Positions 1 through 9,624 are shown, counted from the stretch's first letter. The stretch: DNA of 64,000 nucleotides from CAWDMN01 sp963803155 (GCA_963803155.1 CAWDMN010000046.1:62001-126000), one strand, 5' to 3'. Notes: generated by a model from the sequence alone, not told the origin. Made by a program: numbers and translations.

Positions 1-3
1 GAT

Positions 4-120
4 TATGAAAATGGTCCGATGGAGACGGCCTGCCATCAGGCCGTCTCAGCAAGCTTGGCAAACCCAGACGGGGTGAGGGCAAACCGCCTCCATCCATGCT
101 ATTTTCTGAGGAGACTGCGC
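4..120 (+). repeat. Dispersed repeat family C, copy 1
   Basis: This stretch aligns over about 115 bases with 2633-2752. It contains a perfect 11-bp hairpin (22-32 pairs with 37-47, loop ccat). It ends just before the PfkB kinase start, so its 3' part supplies that gene's leader. No gene is seen upstream within the window, so its left limit is unknown. Confidence 0.6.
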
Positions 121-126
121 TGACTT

Positions 127-1152
127 ATGCAACTACACTACTCTTGTCTGATTGGAACTGGCGGAATTGGCTCCGGACAATTTTTTGCTCTTCAGGGAAA
201 TGAAACCCTGGGGCGGGAAGAAAGCAGGGGTGGAAACTTCCTGGACCGCCGGGATTATTGCAAACTTCACATCATCGCCCATTACGTTCAAAGCCTGCTG
301 GGAAAGCCCTTTTCGACAAATCTCATCGGCAAGGTGGGAGACGATCCCATCGGCTTGCGGCTCCTGGAGGAGATGCAAGCCGCGGGCTTGAATGCGCATT
401 ACGTGGAGCGCATACCGGGAAAGCCGACCCAATTCTCGCTTTGTTTCCTTTATCCTGATGGCAGCGGCGGCAATCTGACCACTTCCGATTCGGCCGCTTC
501 GTTGGTCAATCCCGCCGACATCCAAAAAGTCACGCCTCTTTTTCAGGAGTTTCGTGGGAAAGGAATTGTGCTGGCAGCCCCGGAAGTCCCCATCGAAGCG
601 CGTCTGGCCCTCCTTGAGATGGGAACCAGATTTCAATTCTATCGAGCCGCATCTTTCAATTCTCAGGAAATGGCAGCTCTGCGAGATTCTCTTGCCTGGA
701 GCGAGCTGGACTTATTGGCAATTAATCAGGATGAAGCTACGGCCCTGTTGGGAGCTGAATTTGAGGAGGAATCGCTCGAGAATAAAGTTGATCAGATTAT
801 AAAGATGTTGCGCAGGGAGAACCCTTTGATTCATATTTCCGTAACCGCGGGCAAAGATGGCAGCTACCTTTGGGATGGCGTGAAGTTGGATTATCGCCCC
901 ATCCTCAAAGTCCGGGTGGAGAGCACCGCCGGAGCGGGAGATTCGCACATGGCAGCGCTTTTGGCCGGAAGAGCGGCTGGGCTCTCCAGCGAGGATTCCC
1001 ATCGATTGGCTCAATTGACCGCGGCAATGTCGGTGACCTCACCTCACACCATTCATCCCGACCTCAATCGGCCCAACCTGAATCGATTTGCCCAAGAGTT
1101 GGGGATTTCCCTCTCCCCTTCCTTGTCAGCATTTTTGGCTCTTCCTTTCTGA
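127..1152 (+). CDS. PfkB-family carbohydrate/nucleoside kinase
   Basis: A 341-residue ribokinase/PfkB-family protein, expected to phosphorylate a sugar or nucleoside with ATP in the cytoplasm. The N-terminus has a glycine-rich LIGTGGIGSG strand, followed by the substrate-side GKVGDDPIG motif near residue 63 and the PfkB signature STAGAGDSHMAALLAG near residue 265, whose GAGD aspartate is the usual catalytic base. The length fits the family. A GAGGAG sequence lies 13 bases before the ATG, a long spacing, so the start is probable but not certain. The gene stands alone. The substrate cannot be told from sequence; the N-terminal insert after residue 25 is longer than in typical ribokinases. Confidence 0.85.
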   Translation: MQLHYSCLIGTGGIGSGQFFALQGNETLGREESRGGNFLDRRDYCKLHIIAHYVQSLLGKPFSTNLIGKVGDDPIGLRLLEEMQAAGLNAHYVERIPGKPTQFSLCFLYPDGSGGNLTTSDSAASLVNPADIQKVTPLFQEFRGKGIVLAAPEVPIEARLALLEMGTRFQFYRAASFNSQEMAALRDSLAWSELDLLAINQDEATALLGAEFEEESLENKVDQIIKMLRRENPLIHISVTAGKDGSYLWDGVKLDYRPILKVRVESTAGAGDSHMAALLAGRAAGLSSEDSHRLAQLTAAMSVTSPHTIHPDLNRPNLNRFAQELGISLSPSLSAFLALPF

Positions 1153-1687
1153 ATCGTTTTGAGCAATTCATAAAAGGCTGTGAAGGCATTGTCGGAATTT
1201 GCCGCCCAGCCTGCATACAGGTGGGGCGCGCGATCCCTCGTACGACTCTCTGCTTTGCATCACAGAGCGGGCTGGCAGAGCGAACGGGCGACGGGTGACT
1301 TGGTCACGCACACCCGCTCCACTTTCTCGTTGGCATGTCAAATCTCACTCCTCCTCATGGCGCGGGTGTAATTAAAAGTGAGGCAGGGCGAACCAAGTCG
1401 CGTTAATCGGCTTGACTGAGCAATAGCCGGGAGGGTGAGGCTCCCGCCAAGGCGGACTCCGCCTGCCGAACCGGTCTGGGTAAAGATGCACACATGGATG
1501 GCTCGCCGGGAGGCTCGCCCTCCCGTGTATTCCATCCCTAGGCATACTCTCAATCCTGCCGTATTTTAAAAAAACACACCTGACGCCCTCGATTTGACCA
1601 GGAGAAGGAGTCGAGTTAATTTAAAAGCCAAAGGGCACAAACTTTTCACCCGAGCAGGCAAATGATTGCTGCGGAGAGGATTCATCC
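1153..1687. repeat. Intergenic region with hairpin repeats (family I copy 1 and others)
   Basis: No convincing gene is seen. Positions about 1426-1545 hold an element with 19-base imperfect inverted ends (cgggagggtgaggctcccg and its near complement); a related copy lies at 36398-36505. Near 1366-1390 there is a match to one end of the element at 29218-29432 (gtgtaattaaaagtgagg). Around 1270-1330 is a hairpin with gggtgacttggtcac, resembling the inner hairpins of family B. Confidence 0.5.
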
Positions 1688-2599
1688 ATGAGCACAACCA
1701 GGCGGATTGCCAAAATCTTAAAAGGCAAACCAACCATCGAAGGGGCGGGAGTTCATTTGAAAAGAGCCTTCGGCTACTCGCAGCTGCCAGAATTCGATCC
1801 CTTTCTGATGATGGACGATTTCCACACCTCCAATCCGTCCGAATATTTGCCGGGGTTTCCTTGGCATCCCCATCGCGGGATTGAAACGGTGACTTATCTT
1901 TTGGCAGGCGAGGTGGAGCATGGCGACAGCATGGGCAACCGAGGAATCATCAGAGCGGGAGAGGTTCAATGGATGACGGCTGGCAGCGGCATTATCCATC
2001 AAGAAATGCCCAAAGAAAGCCCCTCGGGCCTGATGTGGGGCTTCCAGCTTTGGGTTAATCTTCCCGCGGCGCATAAAATGATGCCGCCCCGCTACCGCGA
2101 TGTTAAGGCGAAAGAGATTCCCGAAGTGGCCCTTCAAAATGGCGCCAGATCAAAAATCATCAGCGGCTCGGTAGATCAGGTTCAAGGCCCAGTGCGAGAT
2201 ATTGTGATGAGCCCGGCTTTCATGGATGTGAGCATCCCTCCCGGAACCACTCATCGTCAATCCGCAATCGAGGGACACACGGTTTTTGCCTATGTGTTGG
2301 AAGGCAGCGCCTATTTCGAAGAACCGAATGGGGCAAAATCCGCCGGCATCTCGATTGCCGGTGGCAATGATCGCATACAACCACGCATTTGCGGTTCGGA
2401 AAGTGTTATTCTTTTCGAGAGAACAGGGGCTGAAATACTAATAACAACGGCGGAACAATCTGTCCGCTTTCTCTTCCTCTCCGGCCAACCGCTTGGCGAA
2501 CCGATTGCCTGGTACGGTCCTATCGTCATGAATACGCAGGAAGAATTGCAGAAGGCCTTTGAGGAGTACCAGAACGGCACCTTCATCAAACAGTCCTGA
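1688..2599 (+). CDS. Pirin family protein (bicupin)
   Basis: A 303-residue pirin-family protein. The N-terminal cupin carries the metal-binding pattern seen in pirins and YhhW: HPHRGIETVTYLL, then GEVQWMTAGSGIIHQEMP, which supply the histidines and glutamate that bind iron or another divalent metal. The C-terminal cupin follows from about residue 170. Some bacterial pirins have quercetin 2,3-dioxygenase activity and others act as regulators, so the role here is open. AGAGG lies 8 bases before the ATG. The stop codon is directly followed by repeat family C. Confidence 0.93.
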   Translation: MSTTRRIAKILKGKPTIEGAGVHLKRAFGYSQLPEFDPFLMMDDFHTSNPSEYLPGFPWHPHRGIETVTYLLAGEVEHGDSMGNRGIIRAGEVQWMTAGSGIIHQEMPKESPSGLMWGFQLWVNLPAAHKMMPPRYRDVKAKEIPEVALQNGARSKIISGSVDQVQGPVRDIVMSPAFMDVSIPPGTTHRQSAIEGHTVFAYVLEGSAYFEEPNGAKSAGISIAGGNDRIQPRICGSESVILFERTGAEILITTAEQSVRFLFLSGQPLGEPIAWYGPIVMNTQEELQKAFEEYQNGTFIKQS

Positions 2600-2752
2600 G
2601 CCGTACATGCCAGTATGGTTGGCAAAGCAAGACAATGAAAATGGGATGATAGAGGCGGCCTGCCCTCAGGCCGTCTCAGCACGCTTGGCGAATCCAGGCG
2701 GGGTTAGGGCACCCTGCCTCCATTTACGCTATTTTCGCAGAAGGAGCGCTTC
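2597..2752 (+). repeat. Dispersed repeat family C, copy 2 (starts at the pirin stop codon)
   Basis: The segment from the TGA of the pirin gene onwards (TGAgccgtacatgccagta...) matches, in the same gene-relative orientation, the DNA right after the GH9 stop codon (complement of about 7085-7140). The later part (2633-2752) matches 4-120, including the hairpin 2652-2662/2667-2677. Confidence 0.6.
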
Positions 2753-2774
2753 ATCGGACTAATTCTTTGCTCCC

Positions 2775-3743
2775 CTAAGCTTTGGCTGCCTTCTGTTCAA
2801 TGGGGATCCGGTCCTTGTTGAGGGCCAGCCATTGCTGAAAGGTTTGCAACGAGGGATTCAGCATCCGGGAGACTTCCAGCGAACGGGCTCCACAGAAAAT
2901 CTGCTCGAAATCATGTTTGAATTGGAACATGTTTCCGAGATCGTCGGCTCCCGGGAAACCGAATTTGCGATAGGCTTCGAAGGAAACCGCATTGTAAATG
3001 ACTTCCTCCCCAAAAGCTTTGGCAAGGGCCTCGGCCATCTGGGCGCCGGTCAAATGTTCTCCAGCAATGCCGACTCTTTTCCCAACATATTCAGCTCGTC
3101 GCATAAAAATGCCGTAAGCACATTTCCCTATATCCTCAGCCGCAATTCCGGGAAGTTTTTTATCGCCCATGGGCAGGGTAAGCGCCAGCTTCCCATCCGC
3201 ACCCCGTTTGGGTCCCATGCCAAAGTGAATAAAATTGTCCCAATAAAAAGAGGTCAGCAAGAAGGTGACCGGTATTCCCTGGTCCGCAAAAAAATGGTCC
3301 GATTCCCCTTTGGCATCAAAATGCGGCACTTTGTATTTTCGCATCAGCGTGGGCATACGATTGTCATTGAGGGGGACCCATTGCCGCGTATCTTCCAAAG
3401 TGGACCAAATCACATGGCGAAGTCCCGCCTGTTTGGCGGCTCGCGCCATGGCGCTCGCCTCGGCCAGCTCTTTTTCGGGAGAAAAATGTTCCCAGAAAAA
3501 AGTAACGCAGTAGGCCCCATGGGCTCCCATGAAAGCCTTCTGCAGGCTGATTTCATTATCAACGTCAACGCCCACAACCTCGGCGCCCAATGTGGCTAAA
3601 GCTTTGGCCTTATCGGAATTGACATTTCTCGTCAGCGCTCGTACGGCAAAATCGCCACTTTTGTCGTTTAAGATGGCCCGAACCAAGCCGTTGCCTTGTG
3701 AACCGGTGGCTCCCACCACCGCAATGATCTTTTTCTCGTTCAA
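2775..3743 (-). CDS. NmrA-like NAD(P)-binding protein
   Basis: A 322-residue Rossmann-fold protein of the atypical short-chain dehydrogenase group. The dinucleotide motif GATGSQGNGLVRAIL is at the N-terminus. The body (VIWSTLEDTRQW, GESDHFFADQGIPVTFLLTSFYWDNF) matches the NmrA-like/HSCARG type, which senses or binds NAD(P)(H) and often lacks the catalytic YxxxK. The start is TTG, chosen because AGGAG lies 8 bases upstream and the Rossmann motif follows within a few residues. Single gene; redox sensor or reductase cannot be separated from sequence. Confidence 0.9.
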   Translation of the reverse strand: MNEKKIIAVVGATGSQGNGLVRAILNDKSGDFAVRALTRNVNSDKAKALATLGAEVVGVDVDNEISLQKAFMGAHGAYCVTFFWEHFSPEKELAEASAMARAAKQAGLRHVIWSTLEDTRQWVPLNDNRMPTLMRKYKVPHFDAKGESDHFFADQGIPVTFLLTSFYWDNFIHFGMGPKRGADGKLALTLPMGDKKLPGIAAEDIGKCAYGIFMRRAEYVGKRVGIAGEHLTGAQMAEALAKAFGEEVIYNAVSFEAYRKFGFPGADDLGNMFQFKHDFEQIFCGARSLEVSRMLNPSLQTFQQWLALNKDRIPIEQKAAKA

Positions 3744-4274
3744 GTCGATTCTCCTTCAGCTTTCATTTCAGATTAGATGGCTCCCCACCTTCGACCCGCG
3801 GGAGGCATATTCGCTGATAAAGAAATCTGCCTTCCAGCAAAAGTCAATCATGGCGCCACTTTCAGCGGGTATAACCCTGCTTCATTGATTTGGAAGCACC
3901 TTTTCTGTTCCTAATGATTATTACTTACAGAACGAAGGCGTCAAATTCTTCCGGCCGCCTTTTCAAACGATAGAATTTCCAAGAGGATTTCGGGCTGTCT
4001 AGCGCTTTGGTATGAAGTCGAAATTTTGAAATATTTTCGCAACGACTCAGACGATATTTTCCATCATGGAAGAGATTCGGTATCGGCATGTAAGGGATCA
4101 GATTGGCTTCAATCGCCGGCGAATCCTCAACTCCCATATTTCGGCTTGGAGTCTTACCCGTTCCTGGCCCGGAGATTGCCCCTGCACAATCTTTTCGAAA
4201 ATTCAACTTTCCGCTTGATTGAATCGGCAACAGTTGTGAATATACAAAAATCTCATTGGAGGTGATCTCGTCCC
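3744..4274. other. Intergenic region without recognised gene
   Basis: This 531-base stretch separates two divergent genes. Its short open frames on both strands have unnatural composition and no ribosome site. The right end holds a near-perfect ribosome site GGAGGTGAT at 4258-4266 serving the M20 gene. Promoters for both flanking genes presumably lie here, but none is clear. Confidence 0.5.
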
Positions 4275-5618
4275 ATGAAGAAAATTCTTCGACATATTCT
4301 GCCCGTATTTATTTCCTTTTTTTTGGGGGGGCTGCCGCTCCGCTCCCAGCAAAAAGCCTTGCCGCAACCGGAGTTGGACAGCTTGGTCGAGACCTACAAA
4401 AATCTGCACGCGCATCCCGAGCTTTCGCATTATGAGGAGAACACTGCCCGGTTTCTGGCCAATGAGCTGCGTTCTTATGGTTACTCGGTTGCGGAGAGGT
4501 TCGGCCAATATCAGGGGAAGGATTGGAATTCATTTGGAGTAGTGGCTGTGATGAAGAATTCAGCCGGACCAGTCATCCTGGTTCGGACGGATATGGATGC
4601 ACTGCCCGTTGAAGAAAAGACCGGGCTGGCTTATGCAAGCCATGCCAGGATGCGCAATGATGCCGGAAGCGAAGTTGCGGTCATGCATGCCTGCGGACAC
4701 GATTTGCACATGACGGTGTTTCTCGGAACAGCCCGCCGATTGGCCCAGATAAAGGACCGATGGCGGGGGACGCTGATTTTGATTGGACAGCCCGCCGAAG
4801 AAACCGGGGAAGGCGCCAGAGCGTTACTCGCCGGCGGGCTCTATTCCCAATTCCCCAAACCGGATTACGCACTGGCCCTACATGATACACCTATCCTCGA
4901 GGCCGGAAAAATCGGCTATTGTCCGGGATTTGCCCTGGCGAGCGCCACTTCAGCGGATTTGATTGTCCGGGGGATTGGGAGCCACGGTTCGAGACCCGAA
5001 GGCGCCAAAGATCCCATCGTAGTCTCCGCACAAATCATCCTGGCTCTTCAGACTATCGTCAGCCGGGAGAAATCGCCGCTCGATCCCGCCGTTGTGACCG
5101 TGGGCTCGATTCATGGCGGGACCAAACACAACATCATTCCCGATGAAGTTCATCTTCAACTTACCATTCGCGCTTACGAGGAAGCCGTGCGACAGCAGAT
5201 TCTCGCGTCCATCGATCGGATTGCCCGCCATACGGCACTGGCCGCCGGCATTCCTGAAGAACGCGCACCCATCCTCACCGTCAGCGAGACAATCAAACCC
5301 ACCTTTAACGAACCTGCTTTGATGGAAAGATTAAGCGGGGTTTTGAGCAAAAGGCTGGGTGGCGAAAATGTGGTCCGGACTCCGCCAATCATGGGAAGTG
5401 AAGATTTTGGTGAATACGGTCTGCCGGATCACTCTATCCCGTGTGCTCTTTTCTGGCTGGGCGTCGCGGATCCGCAACAACTGGCACAAAGCAAAAAAAC
5501 GCAAACTCCCCTTCCTTACCTGCATTCCGCCAAGTTTGCCCCGGTCGCCGCTCCTTCCATCGAAACGGGAGTTGCGGCAATGACCGCGGCGGTTCTGGAG
5601 CTCCTGGCAAAACCTTAA
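4275..5618 (+). CDS. M20D-family amidohydrolase, exported
   Basis: A 447-residue zinc-dependent amidohydrolase of the M20D group (hippurate / N-acyl amino acid / indole-acetyl amino acid hydrolases). All family motifs are present: RTDMDALPVEEKTG near residue 104, HACGHDLHM at 138-146, the catalytic glutamates in GQPAEETGEG at 171-180, HGGTKHNIIPDEV in the lid region, and GSEDFGEY near the C-terminus. A signal peptide is likely (MKKILRHILPVFISFFLGG), so the enzyme probably acts in the periplasm. Full length for the family. The start is supported by GGAGGTGAT 8 bases upstream. The natural substrate is unknown. Confidence 0.93.
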   Translation: MKKILRHILPVFISFFLGGLPLRSQQKALPQPELDSLVETYKNLHAHPELSHYEENTARFLANELRSYGYSVAERFGQYQGKDWNSFGVVAVMKNSAGPVILVRTDMDALPVEEKTGLAYASHARMRNDAGSEVAVMHACGHDLHMTVFLGTARRLAQIKDRWRGTLILIGQPAEETGEGARALLAGGLYSQFPKPDYALALHDTPILEAGKIGYCPGFALASATSADLIVRGIGSHGSRPEGAKDPIVVSAQIILALQTIVSREKSPLDPAVVTVGSIHGGTKHNIIPDEVHLQLTIRAYEEAVRQQILASIDRIARHTALAAGIPEERAPILTVSETIKPTFNEPALMERLSGVLSKRLGGENVVRTPPIMGSEDFGEYGLPDHSIPCALFWLGVADPQQLAQSKKTQTPLPYLHSAKFAPVAAPSIETGVAAMTAAVLELLAKP

Positions 5619-5720
5619 TATTCACATTTTGACGATCGGAGAAAAATACAAAAAGGAAGTGAATCGTCCTGGGCATTGCCGTTCTCAAAAGATACGGCAG
5701 CTCAAGTGTTGCATGGATAA

Positions 5721-6821
5721 TCAGTAGCTTTGGAGCAGATCTAACATTTTGCGATCAAGTTTCTGCCCCTTGAAATTTTCGTACGCGACATCAGAACGCT
5801 CGCTGTTGAGCACTCCGAAGGATCCCCTCAGCTGCCACAAAGAAAAACCCCACCCGGCTTCTTTCCAAATGGAGAGACAATCCTTCATCCAGGCCAAAGC
5901 CACCGCATGGGGGGTCTTGTTATGGCACCCCCACTCGCCGACATGGATCTGCACTCCCTTGTCCACCAGGGGTTTGTATTTGTCGTAAAATTCGCGCTTG
6001 AGCCTGTCGCGGTCCCAGAGCTGTCCTTGATCGTCTTTCATGGGCCAGGTGGGAACGTCGAAACTCTCAAACTCATCTTTCGGAACCCAATTGGCTGTGT
6101 AATGACTGATCATCTTGGGCAGGTAACCGCGGGTGCTTTGCACCAATCCCAGATCGACGAGCCCCATGACCGGAGTCTGGCCAATGTCAATCCCATCGGC
6201 AAAGATGATTCGGTTAGGATCGGCTTCCCGGATGGCCGCCACCAGAGCTTTCACGATTTCCACATACCGGTCTTCCGAATTCATCTTGGGGGGTTCGTTG
6301 ATCAAATCGAAGCTTAGCCGTCGATTCGGAATTCCCTTATAGCGTTGCGCAAAATACTTCCAATGGTAGACTGCCGCTGCCATGCCACGGGCGCGCTCAG
6401 CCTCGGTCCCCGTGAACAGGTCCACGGGCTCCAGGTTTCGGCCATTGATGCAGTATCCGGGCAAACGGTGGAAATTCAAGTTAATATGAATTCCATACTG
6501 GCGGCCGAATTCAATAACCTTGTCGATGTCTTTCAGTGCCGCCTCATTAATATTGAACCAACTGTCACGATGCGTCCATGTCCAGTAAGAGAGCGGCAGG
6601 CGGGCAAAGTCAAATCCCCACTCCGCCATGATGGCAAAATCGCTTTCCGGATATTGATCGCCGCCGGGAGAGCCGAATCTCCCTTGAATGTTGAATCCGC
6701 GCCAGCGAGGGATGCGGCTGGCATTCAGATCCTCTTCGGCTGCTTGCCCCACCCCAAAGCCTAGTGAACTGGCTATAGATAAGGCTCCCATCCGTGTCAA
6801 AAAAATCCGTCGATTCATCAT
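5721..6821 (-). CDS. Glycoside hydrolase family 5 (cellulase-like), Tat-type leader
   Basis: A 366-residue (beta/alpha)8 glycosidase of GH5. The acid/base glutamate is E176 in FDLINEPP and the nucleophile is E296 in IHVGEWGCH; NFHR near residue 116 and HYTANW near 240 fit the barrel. The N-terminus NRRIFLTRMGAL is a Tat-type leader, suggesting folded export. AAGGA lies just before the ATG ATG start. It is upstream-to-downstream after the GH9 gene on the same strand (316-bp gap with repeat C), so the two may act on the same beta-glucan or related polysaccharide. The substrate is inferred only from family. Confidence 0.92.
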   Translation of the reverse strand: MMNRRIFLTRMGALSIASSLGFGVGQAAEEDLNASRIPRWRGFNIQGRFGSPGGDQYPESDFAIMAEWGFDFARLPLSYWTWTHRDSWFNINEAALKDIDKVIEFGRQYGIHINLNFHRLPGYCINGRNLEPVDLFTGTEAERARGMAAAVYHWKYFAQRYKGIPNRRLSFDLINEPPKMNSEDRYVEIVKALVAAIREADPNRIIFADGIDIGQTPVMGLVDLGLVQSTRGYLPKMISHYTANWVPKDEFESFDVPTWPMKDDQGQLWDRDRLKREFYDKYKPLVDKGVQIHVGEWGCHNKTPHAVALAWMKDCLSIWKEAGWGFSLWQLRGSFGVLNSERSDVAYENFKGQKLDRKMLDLLQSY

Positions 6822-7009
6822 TGGATCCTTTCATCAGAGCTTGGATGCGTTCGCTTGCGGCAAGGTTACGAGTCATGCTTTGAAATCATAGCCCAAGATG
6901 CATCGCGCTTTTCAGGTAGACGCGCTCAACGCCAAAAAATCAGCTTCCCGGCAGTTCTTCGGATATTTCTGCTCCCTAGAAAATCCTAGTTATGCGGTTC
7001 CCCTCCTGG

Positions 7010-7137
7010 ACAGGAGGGGTGTCCGCCTTAGCGGACGGGGTGGTGGATCCCAGTATAGGCTTGGTTCCGCTTCGGCGCCTCCCCGTCCACTATTTTCATC
7101 CTCTTGTTGTGCCAGCCAGGCTGGCGTGAGCAGCTCT
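7010..7137 (-). repeat. Dispersed repeat family C, copy 3 (directly after the GH9 stop)
   Basis: Read on the minus strand, the sequence after the GH9 TGA begins agagctgctcacgccagc and continues into ggatgaaaatag, matching copy 2 and copy 4. Further on it contains tccgcctta/gcggac and ggaggggtgtcc hairpins. Only the first 50 or so bases are shared with all copies. Confidence 0.5.
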
Positions 7138-9624
7138 TCACTGATTGAGCACTTGATCGGCCGCCAAAACCAGAAACATGCAGTGGGTGGCCCCGCCGCC
7201 CAAAACATATTCCGTCTGTTGCCACAAATAGGGAAAATCCTTCATCTCAGGGAAGTCGGGCCGGATGAGGGCCGTCCCAGAAACAACGCCACCTGGGATG
7301 TAGGACCAATCGGCGCGGTTGAATCCATAGGCCACGGTCATCGAGCGGGCTCCCACGCCGGAAGCAAAGGAAGCGGTATTGTCTCCAGGGTGAACTCCCA
7401 ACACGAAATTCAGCGCATTGAGCATATATTCTGAAGTGACAATATCCGGGAATCCACGATGCAAAAAGTACTGTTCGACTCCGAAGCGTTGGATCCCCCA
7501 TCCGGCGCCCCAGATATAAGGCCGGTAAGGCACGCCGAAAGGATTCCCCTTTTGGTTCTCGACCGTCTTTAAGAAACTCCGGGCCACCGCGGCGCGGAGT
7601 TCTTCGACAAATGTCCGGTCCTCAATCATACTCAATACTTTGCCCAAGGACCAGCCGACCGAATCGATCTTATTCACAATCTCCTTGCGGTTGTCGAGCA
7701 GGGCCTGGCCATATTCCGCCTTCCTCGTAGTCAGCCACAATTCCACCGCCGCCACAACAAAGTCGTTGAATCCCCGTTTGATGTCGTGTTCCTGCTTCCA
7801 GAGAGCTTCCGCCGCTTCGATGCAGGAATTTGCCAAAGCAGCATCGTATCCCTTCAGAACTCTCCCGGCAATGGCGAGAGCGGCAATTCCTTTGTACTCG
7901 TGCTGCGCATTCTGCTCGGTAAACACCCACCGGTCATCCGCAAGCGCGGAGTGGGTCGCTGTTTTCTGGTCCCCTTCGAGTGAAGCATCGTGAAACAAAT
8001 TATCGGTCACATTGATCGTGTCCCCCAACATGACATATTGCGGGAGCGTTGGGACAATGATTCCCCTGTACAGCCGCCCCATGCTTTGATATCCCCCCAG
8101 GATCGTTAAAACACCGTGTTCCACCTGTTGAAGGATGTCCGGCTTGCCATCGGGTTGATGAATCCTGACGAGCTTCTTTTCCTGGTCAACCGTAGTGTCA
8201 TCATACTTGATCCCAAAAGCTTCATAAGCGGCGGCAAGGATATATACTTCATCGGCTTGCGATTCGATGCGCAGGTCATCATCCCCCGCATCGTGCCATC
8301 CTCCTATATTAAGCCCCGGAACGGTTTCACCCGGCTGGTACCAGTTGAAAGTGGAAGGACCCTGCGCATACCCGTCAAAGTGGTTGTAGTTGGTGGGAGC
8401 CATGCGGGCATCGTCGAGGTGGCAGGCCCCATGCCAAGTCCGGTATTGCTCCTCAACCCGCATGTGGCACATCTGCACCGGCAGAAAATATTCCAACGTC
8501 GGCTGCCAAACATGCCGCTGGAAAACCTCCGGGGAAATTTGGAAGGGCTCTGAGCGGCAGTCACGGTACTCGATTTGATACAGGCCCGGTTTTGTAACGG
8601 AACTAAAATCAAACTGGAGATATTTGTAGCGCAGGAATTTCCCCCACATGACCGGCTTTCCCGCGAGCGATTCCTCAAAGCCGCCGTTTTCCGCGATGCG
8701 CTTGATGTGAAGAATGTCTTCTCCCGTATCCTGGACATCTAATTCAATAATGGCGGTCTTTTTTTGTTTTGGGTGATAGCCCACTTGAGAAACGTGGACG
8801 ACCGGTTTGTATTTCCAACCCGGGATGGCATGCGCGGTAATCTTCCAGTCGATCGCCCCGCGCGTGGCTCCGGCCGGGACCAGGGAACGAACCACGAACC
8901 AGCCGTTGTTGTGCTGGATCCGGCCGTCCAGCAACTGGAGGTCTCCCGTCAGGCTTTCGATGAAGAGTCTCTGTGCGTCCACTTCCGGTGCGATGGAAAG
9001 GCGCCGTCCCATGGCCATCGCCACAGCCTGGGCAACACCTTCTTTATCCTTCTGCTCCGGTCCATTGGCCTGCCGGGGAAAGATTCCGGAATGCCCGCCC
9101 AAATACCAGCTCTTGCCAAATAATATGGTTGGGTAAAGCTCAAAATTAAAACCGACCTTCCCCACCCATTCCGCGGGCAGAGGACGATCCAAATCCACGG
9201 TGATTCGCAGATCTTGTCCCTCCCCGCGCACATGCACCTGGTACGATAAATTCAGGTCAGGATAGTCGATAGGATTATATCCTTTGCGGTTTCTGGCCGG
9301 GTCGGGGTAAGAGAGCCACGCCGTGATTTCATTCCCCTCCCGGTTGACCACGCGCTTTTCCTGTTTGGGAATTGGCTGCCATTGGCCCGGAGTAGGTCCC
9401 AGGCGCAAATCGCCGTTGGTGGCCACGCGTACCCCGTTTTGAATAATGCTGACACCTCCCTGGTGCCCTTCCGGATAAATATCTTGAAAAGCCATAACAT
9501 TGATTCCGGGAGTTTCAAAATACTCGAGCTCGTTTAACTGCAGTTTTGCCTGTTGAGAGAAACTGAACTGAAAAGGAAAGAAGACTGAGGCCAACATTAA
9601 AATGGCCCAAGAAAAGTGTCGCAT
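7138..9624 (-). CDS. Glycoside hydrolase family 9 protein with extra N-terminal region
   Basis: An 828-residue exported protein with signal peptide MRHFSWAILMLASVFFPF. Residues about 275-365 look like the Ig-like CelD_N domain (VVHVSQVGYHPKQKKTA...), and the rest is the GH9 (alpha/alpha)6 barrel: GGWHDAGDDD at 441-450 holds the aspartates that activate water, and a glutamate in QQTEYVLGG near 806 is the likely acid. An aromatic-rich C-terminal FVLGVHPGDNTASF matches GH9. Residues 26-270 form an additional domain I do not recognise; most GH9 enzymes lack it. Predicted to cleave beta-1,4-glucan or an oligosaccharide in the periplasm or outside. AGGTGG lies 8 bases before the ATG. Confidence 0.9.
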   Translation of the reverse strand: MRHFSWAILMLASVFFPFQFSFSQQAKLQLNELEYFETPGINVMAFQDIYPEGHQGGVSIIQNGVRVATNGDLRLGPTPGQWQPIPKQEKRVVNREGNEITAWLSYPDPARNRKGYNPIDYPDLNLSYQVHVRGEGQDLRITVDLDRPLPAEWVGKVGFNFELYPTILFGKSWYLGGHSGIFPRQANGPEQKDKEGVAQAVAMAMGRRLSIAPEVDAQRLFIESLTGDLQLLDGRIQHNNGWFVVRSLVPAGATRGAIDWKITAHAIPGWKYKPVVHVSQVGYHPKQKKTAIIELDVQDTGEDILHIKRIAENGGFEESLAGKPVMWGKFLRYKYLQFDFSSVTKPGLYQIEYRDCRSEPFQISPEVFQRHVWQPTLEYFLPVQMCHMRVEEQYRTWHGACHLDDARMAPTNYNHFDGYAQGPSTFNWYQPGETVPGLNIGGWHDAGDDDLRIESQADEVYILAAAYEAFGIKYDDTTVDQEKKLVRIHQPDGKPDILQQVEHGVLTILGGYQSMGRLYRGIIVPTLPQYVMLGDTINVTDNLFHDASLEGDQKTATHSALADDRWVFTEQNAQHEYKGIAALAIAGRVLKGYDAALANSCIEAAEALWKQEHDIKRGFNDFVVAAVELWLTTRKAEYGQALLDNRKEIVNKIDSVGWSLGKVLSMIEDRTFVEELRAAVARSFLKTVENQKGNPFGVPYRPYIWGAGWGIQRFGVEQYFLHRGFPDIVTSEYMLNALNFVLGVHPGDNTASFASGVGARSMTVAYGFNRADWSYIPGGVVSGTALIRPDFPEMKDFPYLWQQTEYVLGGGATHCMFLVLAADQVLNQ

